7,574 nt of DNA, from NCBI GenBank assembly GCA_003136335.1, contig PLEA01000414.1, positions 1 to 7,574 on the forward strand, read 5' to 3'. This DNA comes from Acidobacteriaceae bacterium (GTDB taxonomy: Bacteria > Acidobacteriota > Terriglobia > Terriglobales > SbA1). The notes below the pieces were generated by a model. It worked only from the letters and a program-made list of their open reading frames with translations, was not told the origin of the DNA and searched no databases. The position numbers were made by a program, and so were the translations under genes. This document shows, one piece after another, positions 6,740 to 7,574 of the stretch; position 1 is the stretch's first letter, and the number at the start of each line of letters is the position of its first letter.

Positions 6740-6802
6740 CGTTCGCAGGAAATGACTTGACGGCAGAGGAGAATCCAATAAGAAACGACCCCTTGCCTCT
6801 TT

Positions 6803-6831
6803 TTGACGCCCCGTTTCGCCCCTGTTAAACT
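6803..6831 (+). promoter_or_regulatory. sigma70-type promoter for the TPR gene
   Basis: TTGACG (6803-6808) and TAAACT (6826-6831) are separated by exactly 17 bp; they match consensus at 5 and 4 of 6 bases. Transcription would begin near 6838, about 36 nt before the GTG at 6874. A second TTGACG at 6757 has no good -10 partner. Confidence 0.55.
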
Positions 6832-6873
6832 TCTAGTTTATCCGTCCCACCGTTATCACCAGAAGGGAAGTCC

Positions 6874-7574
6874 GTGCGCGCAGAAACCCGCCATCAACTG
6901 AAACAGGATGCCTTTAGCCGTGTAACGATCGACGCCGCCGAAAAAACGGCCGATTGGACAGTCGAACACCGTTCCACCGTCATCATCTCCGCCGTCGCAA
7001 TCGCCGTGGTTCTTGCCGCCGTCATTGGAGGATGGTATTACCTGAGCGCACAGGACGAGAAGGCCAGCTTCGATCTCTCGCAGGCGGTTCGCACCATGGA
7101 CACGCAGTTGCGGCCTGAAGGAACGCCTGCCCAGCCCGACGTCCCCAGCTTTACTTCCGCCAAAGAGCGCGCCCAAACCGCCCAGAAACAATTTCAGGCG
7201 ATCGTCGACAAGTATCCCCACACCCGCACCGCCGACACGGCCCGTTATTTCCTGGGCGTGAACGCGGCGAACTTGTCGGACAATGCCGCCGCCGAGCGCA
7301 ACTTCAAACTGGTGGCTTCCACCGCCAACCGCGAGGTGGCGGCCGTAGCTAAATCTGCCCTCGCCTCGCTCTACGGCCAGACCAACCGCACCAAAGAAGC
7401 CGCTGCTCTTTATCAGGAACTGATCAACAAGCCCACCGCATCCGTCAGCAAAGTAACGGCGCAATTGCAGTTGGCCGAACTCTACCAGAACTCCAACCAG
7501 CCGCTCGATGCCAAGAGAATCTACGAGCAGATCAAGAAAGAAAATCCCGGCGGCGAAGCGGGACAACTGGCCAC
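6874..7574 (+). CDS. Membrane-anchored TPR protein, TPR_21/YfgM-like (partial, 3' end outside window)
   Basis: The first 233 codons of a gene cut by the window end are present. The start is GTG at 6874 with AAGGG (6863-6867) 6 nt upstream. Residues 1-33 are a charged cytoplasmic segment. Residues about 34-57 (VIISAVAIAVVLAAVIGGWYYL) form one transmembrane helix, giving an N-in topology with the rest in the periplasm. Helical repeats with TPR-like spacing follow: KERAQTAQKQFQAIVDKYPHT, ADTARYFLGVNAANLSDNAAAERNF, AKSALASLYGQTNRTKEAAALYQEL, and AQLQLAELYQNSNQPLDAKRIYEQI. This arrangement matches the TPR_21 family, whose E. coli member YfgM is an inner-membrane ancillary of the SecYEG translocon and periplasmic chaperones. 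A related role in envelope protein handling is inferred, not shown. The opposite strand is also open across most of this gene, but only this frame encodes a recognisable protein. Confidence 0.85.
   Translation, partial: MRAETRHQLKQDAFSRVTIDAAEKTADWTVEHRSTVIISAVAIAVVLAAVIGGWYYLSAQDEKASFDLSQAVRTMDTQLRPEGTPAQPDVPSFTSAKERAQTAQKQFQAIVDKYPHTRTADTARYFLGVNAANLSDNAAAERNFKLVASTANREVAAVAKSALASLYGQTNRTKEAAALYQELINKPTASVSKVTAQLQLAELYQNSNQPLDAKRIYEQIKKENPGGEAGQLA

Noticed and set aside
1..7574. CRISPR array, tRNA or rRNA genes, insertion sequence, prophage or defence genes
   Set aside because: No regularly spaced direct repeats, no tRNA-like cloverleaf, no rRNA-like segment, no transposase or integrase motifs and no known defence domains were seen on either strand.

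Overview
The window looks like chromosome from a moderately high-GC Gram-negative soil-type bacterium. My best guess is Acidobacteriota (Koribacter/Terriglobales-like). This rests on the protein mix (large secreted M28 peptidase, IorAB-type molybdenum hydroxylase, small CxxC protein of a type I associate with Acidobacteria) and on two intergenic palindromic repeats of a style I associate with that phylum. It is an inference from memory, not a search result.

Layout. Positions 1-499 (+) hold a good sigma70-type promoter, a 13-bp leader hairpin and a complete DksA/TraR-type RNA polymerase regulator. Positions 500-659 are a convergent intergenic spacer with a possible terminator hairpin and a REP-like repeat. 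Positions 660-3345 (-) hold a two-gene molybdenum hydroxylase unit: a small [2Fe-2S] subunit followed 2 nt later by a Tat-exported molybdopterin subunit. The small subunit carries an apparent one-base deletion that removes its last two cluster cysteines. Positions 3346-3492 hold a second palindromic repeat that abuts the stop codon of the next gene. Positions 3493-5274 (-) encode a secreted M28 zinc peptidase. Positions 5275-5506 are a divergent spacer, of which 5345-5506 is open in frame with the following kinase. Positions 5507-6184 (+) encode a NarL-type histidine kinase core with no visible sensor domain and no conventional start. Positions 6359-6739 (+) encode a small protein with two cysteine clusters, started by GTG behind a perfect Shine-Dalgarno. 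Positions 6874-7574 (+) hold the 5' part of a membrane-anchored TPR_21/YfgM-like protein, cut by the window end, with its own promoter.

Functionally this is a mixed housekeeping/accessory region, not one coherent system. The minus-strand genes are all predicted to act outside the cytoplasm (periplasmic oxidoreductase, secreted peptidase). The plus-strand genes are regulatory or envelope-related. I see no phage, transposase, CRISPR, toxin-antitoxin or defence signature, and no convincing new system. The observations most worth checking are the frameshift in the [2Fe-2S] subunit, the truncated kinase, the structured leader of the DksA-like gene and the two repeats.
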